Assembly (NCBI RefSeq): GCF_002374835.1
Contig: NZ_NWVD01000003.1
Coordinates: 124,001-188,000, forward strand
Source of the DNA: Sphingomonas ginsenosidimutans
Lineage (GTDB): Bacteria > Pseudomonadota > Alphaproteobacteria > Sphingomonadales > Sphingomonadaceae
Reading direction: 5' to 3'
Length of the DNA stretch: 64,000 nt
The notes beneath the pieces were generated by a model. The model was given only the letters and a program-made list of their open reading frames with translations. It ran no database searches and had not been told where the DNA came from. Position numbers and translations under genes: made by a program. Below are positions 15,958 through 25,161 of this stretch, in pieces (positions within the stretch are counted from its first letter, which is position 1; the number at the start of each line of letters is the position of its first letter).

Positions 15958-16221
15958 GTGACGTCGATACTCACCCTGGAAACGCTCCCGCGCCATCAAC
16001 CCGCCGCGGTCGACACGATCGACTGGGACAGGCTGGCGGCGCCCGAGGCACGGCGGCTGCGCGAACTGGGGTTCGACCAGGGCGTGGCGGTGGAGGTGCT
16101 GCATCGCGCGCGGCTGGGCAGCGGGCCGATCGCGTGCCGGATCGGGCGGATGACGGTGGCGCTGCGCCGCGCGGTCGCGCGGTCGATCCGCGTATCGACC
16201 GCCACCCTGCCGGCCGAATGA
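15958..16221 (+). CDS. feoA: Ferrous iron transport protein A
   Basis: An 87-residue SH3-like protein starting at GTG. The FeoA core is visible as Leu-Arg-Glu-Leu-Gly-Phe-Asp-Gln-Gly-Val-Ala-Val-Glu-Val-Leu-His and the later Gly-Arg-Met-Thr-Val-Ala-Leu-Arg-Arg. FeoA is a small cytosolic partner of the FeoB Fe(II) transporter. It is 40 bases upstream of feoB in the same direction, and the start has no visible Shine-Dalgarno. Confidence 0.92.
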   Translation: MTSILTLETLPRHQPAAVDTIDWDRLAAPEARRLRELGFDQGVAVEVLHRARLGSGPIACRIGRMTVALRRAVARSIRVSTATLPAE

Positions 16222-16261
16222 CGTCGCCCCCCCCCGCCGCAGCATCGGCCCGGATCGGCTG

Positions 16262-18127
16262 ATGGAGCTTTCCCCGCTGGTCGCGATGGTCGGCAATCCC
16301 AATGCCGGCAAGAGCGCATTGTTCAACGCCCTGACCGGTGCCCGCCAGAAAGTGGGCAATTACCCCGGCGTGACCGTGGAACGCCATTCGGGGCGCCTTG
16401 CGCTGGACGACGGGCGAGCGGTCGAACTGGTCGACCTGCCCGGCGCCTATAGCCTCGACCCGTCCTCCCCCGACGAGCGCGTGACCCGCGACGTCGTGAC
16501 GGGGACGCAGGCGGGCGAGCGGCTGCCCGACGCGCTGGTGGTGGTGGTGGATGCCGCCAACCTCGACAACCATCTGCGCTTCGCGTTGCAGCTGATCGCG
16601 CTGGGGCTGCCGGTGGTGGTGGCGCTCAACATGGTCGACCTGGCCGAGCGCGACGGGCTGGTGCTCGACCCGGCGGTGCTGGAGCGCGAGCTGGGCGTAC
16701 CGGTGGTGCCGACCGTCGCGGTGCGCCGCCGCGGGATCGACGTGCTGCGCGCACGGCTGACCGCGCTGGTCGGGGGCACGACCGCGGACCTGCGCCGGCT
16801 GCGCCCGTCGGACGGCAGCGTCGACGACGATATCGTCACGCTGCAACGTCGCGCGCGCGCGATCGCCGCCGCGGCGACCGTCAGCGAGACGCCGGTGCGC
16901 CGCTGGAACCACGCGGTGGACGCGGTCGCGCTCCACCCGGTCGTGGGGCCGGTGCTGCTCGCCACGCTGCTGTTCGTGATGTTCCAGGCGGTGTTCAGCT
17001 GGTCGCAGGCGCCGGTCGCGTGGATCGAGAGCGCGTTCGCTGCGCTGGACGATGTCGTGCGCGCGGCGATGCCCGACGGCTTTCTGCGCTCGCTGCTGAC
17101 CGACGGGGTAATCGCGGGCGTCGGCGCGGTGCTCGTGTTCCTGCCGCTGATCCTGATCCTGTTCCTGTTCATCCTGGTGCTGGAAGCGTCCGGCTATATG
17201 GTGCGCGCGGCGTTCCTGATGGACCGGTTGATGGCCGGGGTCGGGCTGTCGGGGCGCGCTTTCATCCCGCTGCTGTCCAGCTTCGCCTGTGCGGTGCCGG
17301 GGATCATGGCGACGCGCACCATCGACGACGAGAAGGACCGGCTGACCACGATCCTGATCGCGCCGCTGATGACCTGTTCGGCACGGCTGCCGGTCTATTC
17401 GATCATCATCGCCGCGTTCATCCCCGCGCGGCAGGTGGCGCCGTTCATCGGGCTGCAGGGGCTGGTGCTGTTCGGCCTGTACGTGATGGGGATCGTCGGC
17501 GCGTTCGTCGCCGCGCTGGCGCTGCGCCGTACCGTCACCAAGGGCGACAGCTCCGGCTTCATGATGGAGATGCCCAAATACCAGATGCCGCGGCTGGGCG
17601 ACATCGCGATCGGGCTGTGGAGCCGGGCGTGGATTTTCCTGAAGCGCGCGGGCACCACGATCGCGCTGACCACGGTGATCCTGTGGGCGTTGCTGAGCTT
17701 CCCGCAGGCGCCCGCCGGGCAGAAGCAGGCCGAATATTCGGTCGCCGGGCGGATCGCGAGCGGGCTGGAGGTGATCGTCCGCCCGATCGGCTTCAACCAC
17801 GACATCGCGCTGGCGCTGATCCCCGCGATGGCCGCGCGCGAGGTGGCGGTGGCGGCGATCGGCACCGTCTATGCCATCGACGATGTCGAGGACACGCGCG
17901 GCGAGCGCAGCCTGGTCGACAATCTGCGCGGGCGCTGGTCGCTGCCGACCGCGCTGGCGTTCCTGATGTGGTTCGTGTTCGCGCCGCAGTGCATCTCCAC
18001 CATCGCGGTGACTCGGCGCGAAACGAACGGATGGCGATGGCCCGCGTTCATGGTTGGCTATCTGTTCGCAACCGCCTACGTGATGGCAGGCATTACATAT
18101 TGGCTGGCGGTGTTCGCCGGCCTCTAA
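16262..18127 (+). CDS. feoB: Ferrous iron transporter B
   Basis: A 621-residue protein with an N-terminal G domain: G1 Gly-Asn-Pro-Asn-Ala-Gly-Lys-Ser at residues 11-18, the FeoB motif Gly-Asn-Tyr-Pro-Gly-Val-Thr-Val-Glu, G3 Asp-Leu-Pro-Gly and G4 Asn-Met-Val-Asp. A membrane domain with paired Gate/FeoB_C regions follows. It moves Fe(II) across the inner membrane. At about 620 residues it belongs to the shorter FeoB class. The ssb gene starts only 9 bases after its stop. Confidence 0.96.
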   Translation: MELSPLVAMVGNPNAGKSALFNALTGARQKVGNYPGVTVERHSGRLALDDGRAVELVDLPGAYSLDPSSPDERVTRDVVTGTQAGERLPDALVVVVDAANLDNHLRFALQLIALGLPVVVALNMVDLAERDGLVLDPAVLERELGVPVVPTVAVRRRGIDVLRARLTALVGGTTADLRRLRPSDGSVDDDIVTLQRRARAIAAAATVSETPVRRWNHAVDAVALHPVVGPVLLATLLFVMFQAVFSWSQAPVAWIESAFAALDDVVRAAMPDGFLRSLLTDGVIAGVGAVLVFLPLILILFLFILVLEASGYMVRAAFLMDRLMAGVGLSGRAFIPLLSSFACAVPGIMATRTIDDEKDRLTTILIAPLMTCSARLPVYSIIIAAFIPARQVAPFIGLQGLVLFGLYVMGIVGAFVAALALRRTVTKGDSSGFMMEMPKYQMPRLGDIAIGLWSRAWIFLKRAGTTIALTTVILWALLSFPQAPAGQKQAEYSVAGRIASGLEVIVRPIGFNHDIALALIPAMAAREVAVAAIGTVYAIDDVEDTRGERSLVDNLRGRWSLPTALAFLMWFVFAPQCISTIAVTRRETNGWRWPAFMVGYLFATAYVMAGITYWLAVFAGL

Positions 18128-18136
18128 GAGGTTTCC

Positions 18137-18700
18137 ATGGCAGGCAGCGTCAACAAGGTCATTCTCGTCGGCAACCTGGGGCGCGACCCCGAATCGCGGT
18201 CGTTCCAGAACGGCGGCAAGGTGGTGAACCTGCGCATCGCGACGTCCGAATCGTGGAAGGACCGCAACACCGGCGAGCGCAAGGAAAAGACCGAATGGCA
18301 TTCGGTCGCGATCTTCAACGAAGGGCTGGCGAACGTCGCCGAACGCTTCCTGCGCAAGGGTAGCAAGGTCTATGTCGAGGGCCAGTTGCAGACCCGCAAG
18401 TGGCAGGACCAGAACGGCCAGGACCGTTATTCCACCGAAGTGGTGCTGCAGGGGTTCAACTCCGTCCTGACGATGCTGGACGGGCCGGGCGGCGGCAATG
18501 GCGGCGGCGGTGGCGGCGCACGTGACGATTTCGGCGGCGGCGACGATTTCGGCAGCAGCGGCGGCGGTTACGGCGGCGGCGGCGGCGCACGCGGTGGCGG
18601 ATCGCGCGGCGGTGCGCCGGCGGGCGGCGGCGGCGGTGCGCGCGGCGGCAATTTCGGCGGCGGCTTCGCGGACGACCTCGACGACGACGTGCCGTTCTAA
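18137..18700 (+). CDS. ssb: Single-stranded DNA-binding protein
   Basis: A 187-residue SSB. The OB-fold occupies residues 1-115 ([18 protein letters not shown] at the start, and the conserved Thr-Glu-Trp-His near 52-55). A long glycine-rich linker of about 60 residues follows, and the acidic interaction tip Asp-Asp-Asp-Val-Pro-Phe ends the protein. It coats single-stranded DNA during replication and repair and recruits partners through the tip. The ribosome binding site AAGAGG overlaps the end of feoB. The glycine linker is longer than in E. coli SSB. Confidence 0.97.
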   Translation: MAGSVNKVILVGNLGRDPESRSFQNGGKVVNLRIATSESWKDRNTGERKEKTEWHSVAIFNEGLANVAERFLRKGSKVYVEGQLQTRKWQDQNGQDRYSTEVVLQGFNSVLTMLDGPGGGNGGGGGGARDDFGGGDDFGSSGGGYGGGGGARGGGSRGGAPAGGGGGARGGNFGGGFADDLDDDVPF

Positions 18701-20248
18701 ATGATCGACCTGCCCTGCATCGCGCCGGACGCGAGCGACGAGGCCGAACGGCTTCGCGTGCTCGCCGCGCATCACCCCGCGATGCTCGACGGTGCGGCCG
18801 CGCTGCGCCAGATCACCGATTTCGCCGCCCGGCTGTGCGATGCGCCCACCGCGCTGGTCAGCCTGGTCGACGACCAGCGCCAGTTCTTCCTGGCGCGCAC
18901 CGGGCTGGACGTCACGGAGACGCCGCGCGAACAGTCGTTCTGCGCCCATGCGATGTGGGAACGGGTGCTGATGGTGGTGCCCGATGCGCGCGACGACCTG
19001 CGCTTTGCCGACAATCCGCTGGTAACGGGCGAGATGGGGCTGCGTTTCTATGCCGGGATGCCGCTGATTTCGGCCGACGGCTTCCCGCTCGGCTCGCTGT
19101 GCGTGATCGACACCCGGCCGCGGCCCGAGGGGCTGACCGACTTGCAGCGCGACGGTCTGGCGGTGCTGGCACAGGCGGTGATGGCGCGGCTGACCGAAAC
19201 GCGCGACGGCGTCGCACGGCGCGATTCGGAACGCGCCGCACGCCGCGCGGCCACCGACAGCGAAACGCGGTTCCGCACGCTGGCCGACACGATGCCGCAG
19301 ATGGTGTGGTCGACGCTGCCCGACGGCTATCACGATTATTACAACGCGCGCTGGTACGAATTCACCGGCGCGCCGGCAGGCACCACCGATGGCGAGGGGT
19401 GGAACGACATGTTCCATGCCGACGACCAAGAGCGCGCCTGGACGGTGTGGCGCCATTCGTTGGCCACCGGCGATCCCTACCAGATCGAATACCGGCTGCG
19501 GCACCATGACGGCACCTATCGCTGGGTGCTGGGGCGCGCGCTGCCGATCCGCAACGCCGACGGGCGGATCACCCGCTGGTTCGGCACCTGCACCGACATT
19601 CACGAACAGAAACTGGCGATCGAGGAACGCGAGGTCATCAGCCAGGAGCTGAGCCACCGTATCAAGAACATCTTCTCGGTCATCGCCGGGCTGATCCAGT
19701 TCGCCGCGCGCACCCATCCGGAGGCGGCGGGAGTGGCGCACGATCTGCGCCATCGCATCACCGCACTGGGCCGCGCGCACGATTTCGTCCGCCCGCACAG
19801 CCCGCAGTCGCGGCCGAGTGTCCAGCAGGACAGCCTGCACGGGCTGTTGGGCGAGTTGTTCGTGCCGTACCGGCGCGACGACGGCGACCGGGTGCGCGTG
19901 TCGGGGGACGATGTCGCGGTGGACGATCGCGCGGCGACCCCGCTGGCGCTGCTGTTCCACGAACTGGCCACCAACGCGAGCAAATATGGCGCGCTGTCGG
20001 TGCTGGACGGGCGGGTCGACCTGTCGGTTGCGCGCCGGGACGAGGTGGTGACGCTGACCTGGGCCGAACGAGACGGGCCCGCGGTATCACCGCCGCCTGC
20101 TTCGCAGCACGGCTTCGGCAGCCAGTTGATCGAAATGAGCGCCGTGCGTCAGCTGGGCGGCAGCGTCACGCGCGACTGGCAACCCGCCGGGCTGGTGGTC
20201 GAGGTCACCGTGCCCGTGCCGGCGTTCAGCCGGGTTGCCGCCACCTGA
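18701..20248 (+). CDS. GAF-PAS sensor histidine kinase (HisKA_2 type)
   Basis: A 515-residue cytoplasmic kinase. A GAF domain (about 20-165), a PAS_3 domain (about 185-310, ending Phe-Gly-Thr-Cys-Thr-Asp-Ile-His-Glu-Gln-Lys) and a HisKA_2 dimerisation box with His319 in Glu-Leu-Ser-His-Arg-Ile-Lys-Asn precede an HATPase domain (Glu-Leu-Ala-Thr-Asn-Ala-Ser-Lys-Tyr-Gly-Ala-Leu-Ser). There is no transmembrane segment. The architecture is common among light, redox and general-stress sensors of alphaproteobacteria. Its ATG directly follows the ssb stop codon. It converges on, and overlaps by 23 bases, a single-domain receiver gene that is a likely partner. Confidence 0.9.
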   Translation: MIDLPCIAPDASDEAERLRVLAAHHPAMLDGAAALRQITDFAARLCDAPTALVSLVDDQRQFFLARTGLDVTETPREQSFCAHAMWERVLMVVPDARDDLRFADNPLVTGEMGLRFYAGMPLISADGFPLGSLCVIDTRPRPEGLTDLQRDGLAVLAQAVMARLTETRDGVARRDSERAARRAATDSETRFRTLADTMPQMVWSTLPDGYHDYYNARWYEFTGAPAGTTDGEGWNDMFHADDQERAWTVWRHSLATGDPYQIEYRLRHHDGTYRWVLGRALPIRNADGRITRWFGTCTDIHEQKLAIEEREVISQELSHRIKNIFSVIAGLIQFAARTHPEAAGVAHDLRHRITALGRAHDFVRPHSPQSRPSVQQDSLHGLLGELFVPYRRDDGDRVRVSGDDVAVDDRAATPLALLFHELATNASKYGALSVLDGRVDLSVARRDEVVTLTWAERDGPAVSPPPASQHGFGSQLIEMSAVRQLGGSVTRDWQPAGLVVEVTVPVPAFSRVAAT

Positions 20249-20621
20249 CGAAATCCTGGCTGACGCTGGTCGCCTCTCCCGCGGTCGCAATCTGCGCCGC
20301 GGTCAGGATCGCTTCGTCGTTGAACGGCTTGCGGATGTAACCCAGCGACACGCCGGGATCGGCGATCTGGCCGGGATTGGCGGTGACGAACACCACCTTC
20401 ACGCCATGATCGCGCATGATCCGCTCCGCGATCACCGGGCCGGTCGGCCCGTCGCGCAGGTTCACGTCGACGAACGCAAAGGAACATCCCGGCGCCGCCT
20501 GAAGCGCGGTATCGGCATCGGCAGCGATCGCGGCGACGCGATATCCGGCATCGATCAGGATGCGTTCGAGGTCGAGGGCGACGAAAATCTCGTCTTCAAC
20601 GATGAGCGCGGTCTTTTGCAT
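20226..20621 (-). CDS. Single-domain response regulator
   Basis: A 131-residue receiver domain read from the ATG at 20621. Acidic residues Glu9-Asp10, phospho-acceptor Asp52 (Phe-Val-Asp-Val-Asn-Leu), Thr80 and Lys98 (Arg-Lys-Pro-Phe) are all in place. There is no output domain. It resembles receivers that act as phosphate sinks or relays for HWE/HisKA_2 kinases. It faces the GAF-PAS kinase tail to tail with a 23-base overlap, which suggests a cognate pair though they are not in one operon. Confidence 0.88.
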   Translation of the reverse strand: MQKTALIVEDEIFVALDLERILIDAGYRVAAIAADADTALQAAPGCSFAFVDVNLRDGPTGPVIAERIMRDHGVKVVFVTANPGQIADPGVSLGYIRKPFNDEAILTAAQIATAGEATSVSQDFVRWRQPG

Positions 20622-20653
20622 CAAAGTGGTTCCGATCGCCGCCTTAACCGAAA

Positions 20654-21253
20654 TCAAACCGACTTGTTCCGTGTCAGCAGAAATACGGCGTGTTCGGCCA
20701 GCATATTCGCGGCGGCCCCGCCGGTGCTCTTGTCCCCCGACAGGAACCACGCGCCCTCCACCGTCACCGCGCGTTCGCGCAGGTAGGCACGGAAATCGTC
20801 GATCGTCAGGTGGTGGATGTTGGGCGTGTCGTACCAGCGTTCGGGCAGCAGCCGCGTCACCGGCATCCGCCCGCCCCACAACAGCGACAGCCGCACGCGC
20901 CAGTGCGCGAAATTGGGGAAGCTGACGAAGGCATGGCGGCCGATCCGCAGCAATTCGTCCAGCACGCGGTCGGGGGCGCGCGCGGTCTGCAGCGTCTGGC
21001 TGAGGATCGCGTAATCGAAACTCTGGTCCGGATAGCCGGCCAGATCGGTATCGGCATCGCCCTGGATCACCGACAGCCCGCGCGCCACCGCGGCGGCGAC
21101 ATTGCCGCGGTCAAGCTCCAGCCCGCGCGCATCGACGTCGCGGGTATCGCGCAGCGCGGCCATCAGTTCGCCGTCGCCGCAGCCGACGTCCAGCACGCGC
21201 GCGCCGGTGGGGACGTGGCCCGCGATGATCGCCAGATCGGGACGCAGGCTCAT
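20654..21253 (-). CDS. metW: Methionine biosynthesis protein MetW
   Basis: A 199-residue methyltransferase-fold protein with SAM motif Val-Leu-Asp-Val-Gly-Cys-Gly-Asp-Gly near residues 20-28 and the MetW hallmark Ser-Gln-Thr-Leu-Gln. Pro-Asn-Phe-Ala-His-Trp follows later. MetW works with MetX and is required for full homoserine acetylation activity in proteobacteria with this gene pair. Its ATG overlaps the metX stop by 4 bases. Confidence 0.95.
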   Translation of the reverse strand: MSLRPDLAIIAGHVPTGARVLDVGCGDGELMAALRDTRDVDARGLELDRGNVAAAVARGLSVIQGDADTDLAGYPDQSFDYAILSQTLQTARAPDRVLDELLRIGRHAFVSFPNFAHWRVRLSLLWGGRMPVTRLLPERWYDTPNIHHLTIDDFRAYLRERAVTVEGAWFLSGDKSTGGAAANMLAEHAVFLLTRNKSV

Positions 21254-22380
21254 CGCACCGCCCCCAGGAAGCCGGCGATCACCCGTTCGAGGTCGGGCGA
21301 ATCGAGCAGGAAGGCGTCATGGCCATAGGGGCTGGACAGTTCGACGAAGCTGGCCGGCGCGCCGGCGGCGTTCAGCGCCTGCACAATGCTGCGCGATTCG
21401 GCGGTGGGATAGAGCCAGTCGGTATCGAAACTGACCAGGCAGAAGCGCGTGCCCGTGCCGCGGAACGCCTGCGCCAGCAGCCCGCCATGTTCCTCCGCCA
21501 GATCGAAATAATCCATCGCGCGGGTGATATAGAGGTACGAATTGGCGTCGAACCGGTCGGTGAAGGCCAGCCCTTGGTGTCGCAGATAGCTTTCGACCTG
21601 GAAATCGGCGTCGAAGCCGAAGCTCTTGCGCTCGCGCGCCTGCAACCGGCGGCCGAACTTCTCGGTCAGCCCGGCTTCGGACAGATAGGTGATGTGCGCC
21701 GCCATCCGCGCCACCGCCAGCCCGGCGGCAGGCGGATCGCCGTCGTAATAATCGCCGCCGCGCCAGTTGGGATCGGCCATCACCGCCTGTCGCCCCACCT
21801 CGTGAAAGGCGATGTTCTGCGCGGTGTGGCGCGCGGTGGAGGCGATGACGACCGCGGCGGGCACCCGATCGGGATAGGTCGCCGCCCAGCTGAGCGCCTG
21901 CATCCCGCCCATCGACCCGCCGACCACCGCCGCCAGCCGCGCGACGCCCAGGTGATCGAGCAGCAGCGCCTGCGCACGGACCATGTCGCGGATCGTGATG
22001 ACCGGGAAGTCCATGGCATAGGGGCGGCCGGTCGCGGGATCGGTGCTGGCCGGGCCGGACGTGCCCATGCAGCTGCCCAGCACGTTGGCGCACACCACGA
22101 AGAAGCGGTCGGTGTCGATCGGCCGCCCCGGCCCCACCACCCGCGTCCACCACCCCGGCTTGCCGGTGCGCGGGTTGGGGCCGGCGACATGCTGGTCCAT
22201 GGTCAGCGCATGGCAGACCAGCAGCGCGTTGCCGCGATCAGCCGCCAGCGTACCATAGGTTTCGTAGGCGATCTCGACCGGCGCGAGCAGCGCGCCGCTG
22301 TCCAGTTTCAGCGGGCCGGGCAGCGTCACCCGCCGCGCGAGGCCGAACCGCTGGTCGATGGGGTCGGTAGTGGTAAGCAT
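21250..22380 (-). CDS. metX: Homoserine O-acetyltransferase
   Basis: A 376-residue alpha/beta hydrolase-fold enzyme. The nucleophile is in [11 protein letters not shown] near residues 150-160, and the catalytic His is in Tyr-Gly-His-Asp-Ala-Phe-Leu near the C terminus. The Cys-Met-Gly-Thr-Ser-Gly-Pro segment is typical of MetX. It acylates homoserine to start methionine synthesis. It leads the metX-metW operon and is divergent from hisC. No SAM-II riboswitch pattern is visible in the 98-base gap. Confidence 0.95.
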   Translation of the reverse strand: MLTTTDPIDQRFGLARRVTLPGPLKLDSGALLAPVEIAYETYGTLAADRGNALLVCHALTMDQHVAGPNPRTGKPGWWTRVVGPGRPIDTDRFFVVCANVLGSCMGTSGPASTDPATGRPYAMDFPVITIRDMVRAQALLLDHLGVARLAAVVGGSMGGMQALSWAATYPDRVPAAVVIASTARHTAQNIAFHEVGRQAVMADPNWRGGDYYDGDPPAAGLAVARMAAHITYLSEAGLTEKFGRRLQARERKSFGFDADFQVESYLRHQGLAFTDRFDANSYLYITRAMDYFDLAEEHGGLLAQAFRGTGTRFCLVSFDTDWLYPTAESRSIVQALNAAGAPASFVELSSPYGHDAFLLDSPDLERVIAGFLGAVR

Positions 22381-22478
22381 CGAACCACCGCCTTAGCCCC
22401 GTCGTCCCCACGAAGTCGAGCAGTGCCGGCCCGCACCCGCGTTGCCACGCGCGCGTCCGCCCCGTACAGCGCAGCGCC

Positions 22479-23591
22479 ATGACGCAGACCCCCAACGCCC
22501 CCGTCGCCAAGCCCTGGATCCTGGGCATCGCCCCCTACATCCCCGGTCGCGCCACGTCCGAGGACGGGCGCCCGGTGATCAAGCTGTCGTCGAACGAAAA
22601 TCCGTTCGGCACGCCGGAGGCGGCGCGCGCCGCCTATCGCGATGCCGCCGGCGAGCTGGAACGCTATCCCGATGCCGCCGCCGCCGACCTGCGCGACGCG
22701 CTGGCCGCGCATTACGGGATCGAGGCCGATCGCATCATCTACGGCACCGGTTCGGACGAGGTGCTTCACCTGGCCGCCGGCACCTTCGCCGGGGTGGGCG
22801 ACGAGATCGTGTTCGTCCGCTACGGCTTTGCGGTGTACGAGATCGCGACGCGGCGCGTCGGCGCGGTGCCGGTGGTGGCGCCCGACGCCGATTACGCCAC
22901 CGACGTCGACGCGATCCTGGCGGCGGTGACCGAGCGGACGCGCGTCGTGTTCGTCGCCAACCCCAACAACCCGACCGGCACCTATACGCCGCGTGGCGAA
23001 ATCGCGCGGCTGCACGCGGCGTTGCCGCGCGACGTGCTGCTGGTGATCGACCAGGCCTATACCGAGTATCTGGAGCCGGAGGACGACGACGGCGCGCTGG
23101 AGCTGGCGCGCACCCAGCCCAACGTGCTGGTGACGCGCACCTTCTCCAAGATCTTCGGGCTGGCGGCGGAGCGGGTCGGCTGGGGCTATGGCGCGGCGGA
23201 ACTGATCCGGGCGATGCACCGCATCCGCGCGCCGTTCAGCTTCGGCATCGGCGCGCAGCGCGCGGCGATCGCGGCGCTGGGCGACGACGCCTTCGTGCGC
23301 CACAGCCGCGAGCACAACCGCCAGTGGCGTGCATGGTTCGCCGACCAGATCGCGGCGATGGGCAACGCCGGGCTGCGCGCGGTGCCCAGCAAGGCCAATT
23401 TCGTGCTGGTGCTGTTCGAAGGGGCGCTGACCGCGGAGGTCGCCTATCACGCGCTGATGGCCGCGGGCTATGCCACGCGCTGGCTGCCGGGACAGGGGCT
23501 GCCGCACGGGCTGCGCATCACGATCGGCAGCGAGGCGGACATGCGCGCGGTGCTGGGCGTGCTGCGCGCCGAGGTGGAGAAGGCGGGCTGA
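22479..23591 (+). CDS. hisC: Histidinol-phosphate aminotransferase
   Basis: A 370-residue class I/II aminotransferase. The PLP lysine is in Thr-Phe-Ser-Lys-Ile-Phe-Gly-Leu-Ala, with Asn-Pro-Asn-Asn-Pro-Thr-Gly-Thr upstream. The N-terminal Leu-Ser-Ser-Asn-Glu-Asn-Pro-Phe-Gly motif is the HisC signature. It makes histidinol phosphate in histidine synthesis and, placed just before tyrA, may also transaminate aromatic keto acids. It overlaps tyrA by one base (TGATG). Confidence 0.94.
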   Translation: MTQTPNAPVAKPWILGIAPYIPGRATSEDGRPVIKLSSNENPFGTPEAARAAYRDAAGELERYPDAAAADLRDALAAHYGIEADRIIYGTGSDEVLHLAAGTFAGVGDEIVFVRYGFAVYEIATRRVGAVPVVAPDADYATDVDAILAAVTERTRVVFVANPNNPTGTYTPRGEIARLHAALPRDVLLVIDQAYTEYLEPEDDDGALELARTQPNVLVTRTFSKIFGLAAERVGWGYGAAELIRAMHRIRAPFSFGIGAQRAAIAALGDDAFVRHSREHNRQWRAWFADQIAAMGNAGLRAVPSKANFVLVLFEGALTAEVAYHALMAAGYATRWLPGQGLPHGLRITIGSEADMRAVLGVLRAEVEKAG

Positions 23592-24499
23592 TGCTGCCGT
23601 TCTCGCGGGTCAGCATCATCGGGCTGGGGCTGATCGGCAGCTCGATCGCGCGCGCGGTGCGCCAGTCGATGCCGACCGTCCGGCTGACCGGGCATGACGC
23701 CAGCGCCGCGGTGCGCGAGGTGGCGCGGCGCATCGACCTGACCGACGATGTCGCCGACACGGCCGGCGCGGCGGTGATCGACGCCGATCTGGTGATCCTG
23801 TGCGTGCCGGTCGGCGCGATGGGCGACGTCGCCGCCGCGATCGCCCCCGACCTGCCCGACGATGCGATCGTCAGCGACGTGGGCAGTTGCAAGACATCGG
23901 TGGCGCAGGCGCTGTCGGCGGTGCTGCCGGAGGCGCGCGTCGTCCCCGCGCATCCCGTCGCGGGGACCGAGCAGAGCGGACCGGAGGCAGGATTCGCCAC
24001 CTTGTTCCGCGGCCGCTGGTGCATCGTCACCCCCCTGCCCGGCAGCGATGCGGCGGCGACCGCGCGGGTCGAGGAATTCTGGCGCCGGCTGGGCGCCGAC
24101 GTGGAGCGGATGGCCCCCGACCACCACGACCTGGTGCTGGCGGTGACCAGCCACCTGCCGCACCTGATCGCCTATACGATCGTGGGCACCGCCGACGATC
24201 TGGAGCAGGTGACCCAGTCGGAGGTCATCAAGTTTTCCGCCGGCGGCTTCCGCGACTTCACGCGCATCGCCGCGTCCGATCCGACGATGTGGCGCGACGT
24301 GTTCCTGGCGAACAAGGATGCGGTGCTGGAGATGCTGCAACGGTTCAGCGAGGATCTGAGCCAGTTGCAGCGCGCGATCCGCTGGGGCGACGGCGATGCA
24401 CTGTTCGACCGGTTCGCGCGCACCCGCATGATCCGCCGCTCGATCGTCGACCAGGGACAGGACGATCCGGCCGCCGATTTCGGCCGGCGGCACGACTGA
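23591..24499 (+). CDS. Prephenate/arogenate dehydrogenase family protein
   Basis: A 302-residue TyrA-type dehydrogenase from the ATG at 23591. The NAD(P) motif Gly-Leu-Gly-Leu-Ile-Gly-Ser-Ser is at residues 11-18. Active-site segments are Ser-Asp-Val-Gly-Ser-Cys-Lys, Ala-His-Pro-Val-Ala-Gly-Thr-Glu and Ser-His-Leu-Pro-His-Leu. It oxidatively decarboxylates prephenate or arogenate on the route to tyrosine; sequence alone does not decide between the two. It is translationally coupled to hisC, an arrangement common in sphingomonads. Confidence 0.92.
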   Translation: MLPFSRVSIIGLGLIGSSIARAVRQSMPTVRLTGHDASAAVREVARRIDLTDDVADTAGAAVIDADLVILCVPVGAMGDVAAAIAPDLPDDAIVSDVGSCKTSVAQALSAVLPEARVVPAHPVAGTEQSGPEAGFATLFRGRWCIVTPLPGSDAAATARVEEFWRRLGADVERMAPDHHDLVLAVTSHLPHLIAYTIVGTADDLEQVTQSEVIKFSAGGFRDFTRIAASDPTMWRDVFLANKDAVLEMLQRFSEDLSQLQRAIRWGDGDALFDRFARTRMIRRSIVDQGQDDPAADFGRRHD

Positions 24500-24507
24500 C
24501 CGGCGGG

Positions 24508-25080
24508 TCATACGTAGCGGAAGAACAGGAACGTCCGGCAATGGCCGTCGCCCGCGTCGATCCGCCAGGCATAGTCGCATTCCTGCGCGAACGCTTTGAG
24601 GTTGGCGAGCGCGCGCCGGTGCATCGCACCCTCCCCCCGCGGCGTCGCGATCAGGCAGCCGAGCCGCCGGTCGGTATGCGTCTTCTCGATCGCGGCGGCG
24701 CATCGCACCGCCGCCGCCATCACCTGTTCCAGGCGATCGGCGGTGAACCGGGTCTTGATCTGCTTGAACTCCAGCCCGCAGTGGAACCGGTCGGTGCCCA
24801 TCCACATGTCCCAGCGGCCGCGAACATAGCGGCGTCCGCGCCCGATCCCGCGCTTTTCCTGCGTAAATTCGGCCAATGCCAGTTGACCCGAGGCCATCGC
24901 GGCGGAGCATAACAGGCTGACGCTGGCGGTTTCGTTATAGGCGAACGGATCATCGTCGCATTCGCGGTAGAACCGTTCAGCCAGCAAGGCGGCGTGATCC
25001 AGCCATGACTGGAAATAGCGATATTCGCGGTGCGTTTCGTTGCCCTTCAGCTTTTCCGCGCCGACACCCGCCATGGCCAT
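24508..25080 (-). CDS. Hypothetical protein with possible PD-(D/E)xK-like core
   Basis: A 190-residue protein of unknown function. A Trp-Asp-Met-Trp-Met-Gly segment (about residues 93-98) is followed about eight residues later by Gly-Leu-Glu-Phe-Lys-Gln-Ile-Lys, which has the D...ExK spacing of PD-(D/E)xK nuclease folds. Nothing else identifies a nuclease. The middle is rich in small hydrophobic residues and the protein ends with an aromatic Thr-Phe-Leu-Phe-Phe-Arg-Tyr-Val. No signal or membrane segment is present. It ends 8 bases after tyrA and is convergent with it; ATG codons at 25080 and 25074 are both possible starts. Confidence 0.55.
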   Translation of the reverse strand: MAMAGVGAEKLKGNETHREYRYFQSWLDHAALLAERFYRECDDDPFAYNETASVSLLCSAAMASGQLALAEFTQEKRGIGRGRRYVRGRWDMWMGTDRFHCGLEFKQIKTRFTADRLEQVMAAAVRCAAAIEKTHTDRRLGCLIATPRGEGAMHRRALANLKAFAQECDYAWRIDAGDGHCRTFLFFRYV

Positions 25081-25161
25081 CCCCTTGTTGGTGGGGATGC
25101 AGGAGAACGGGGGAGCCGCGGGGTACGCAAGCCCGCGGAACCACGATCCATCCGATACGGA

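Noticed and set aside
18484..18690. Gly/Ser-coding tandem GGCGGC repeats in ssb as a mobile or satellite repeat
   Set aside because: They stay in frame and encode the flexible SSB linker before the conserved acidic tip, which is normal for this gene.
15971..19960. A 1329-codon open frame on the minus strand opposite feoB, ssb and the sensor kinase
   Set aside because: It is rich in Arg, His, Gln and Pro with no domain pattern and is exactly antisense to well-supported genes. High GC content keeps such frames free of stops.
22381..22478. A SAM-II riboswitch upstream of metX, common in alphaproteobacteria
   Set aside because: The 98-base gap was read for the SAM-II core and pseudoknot pattern and none was found. 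Regulation must be by another route.
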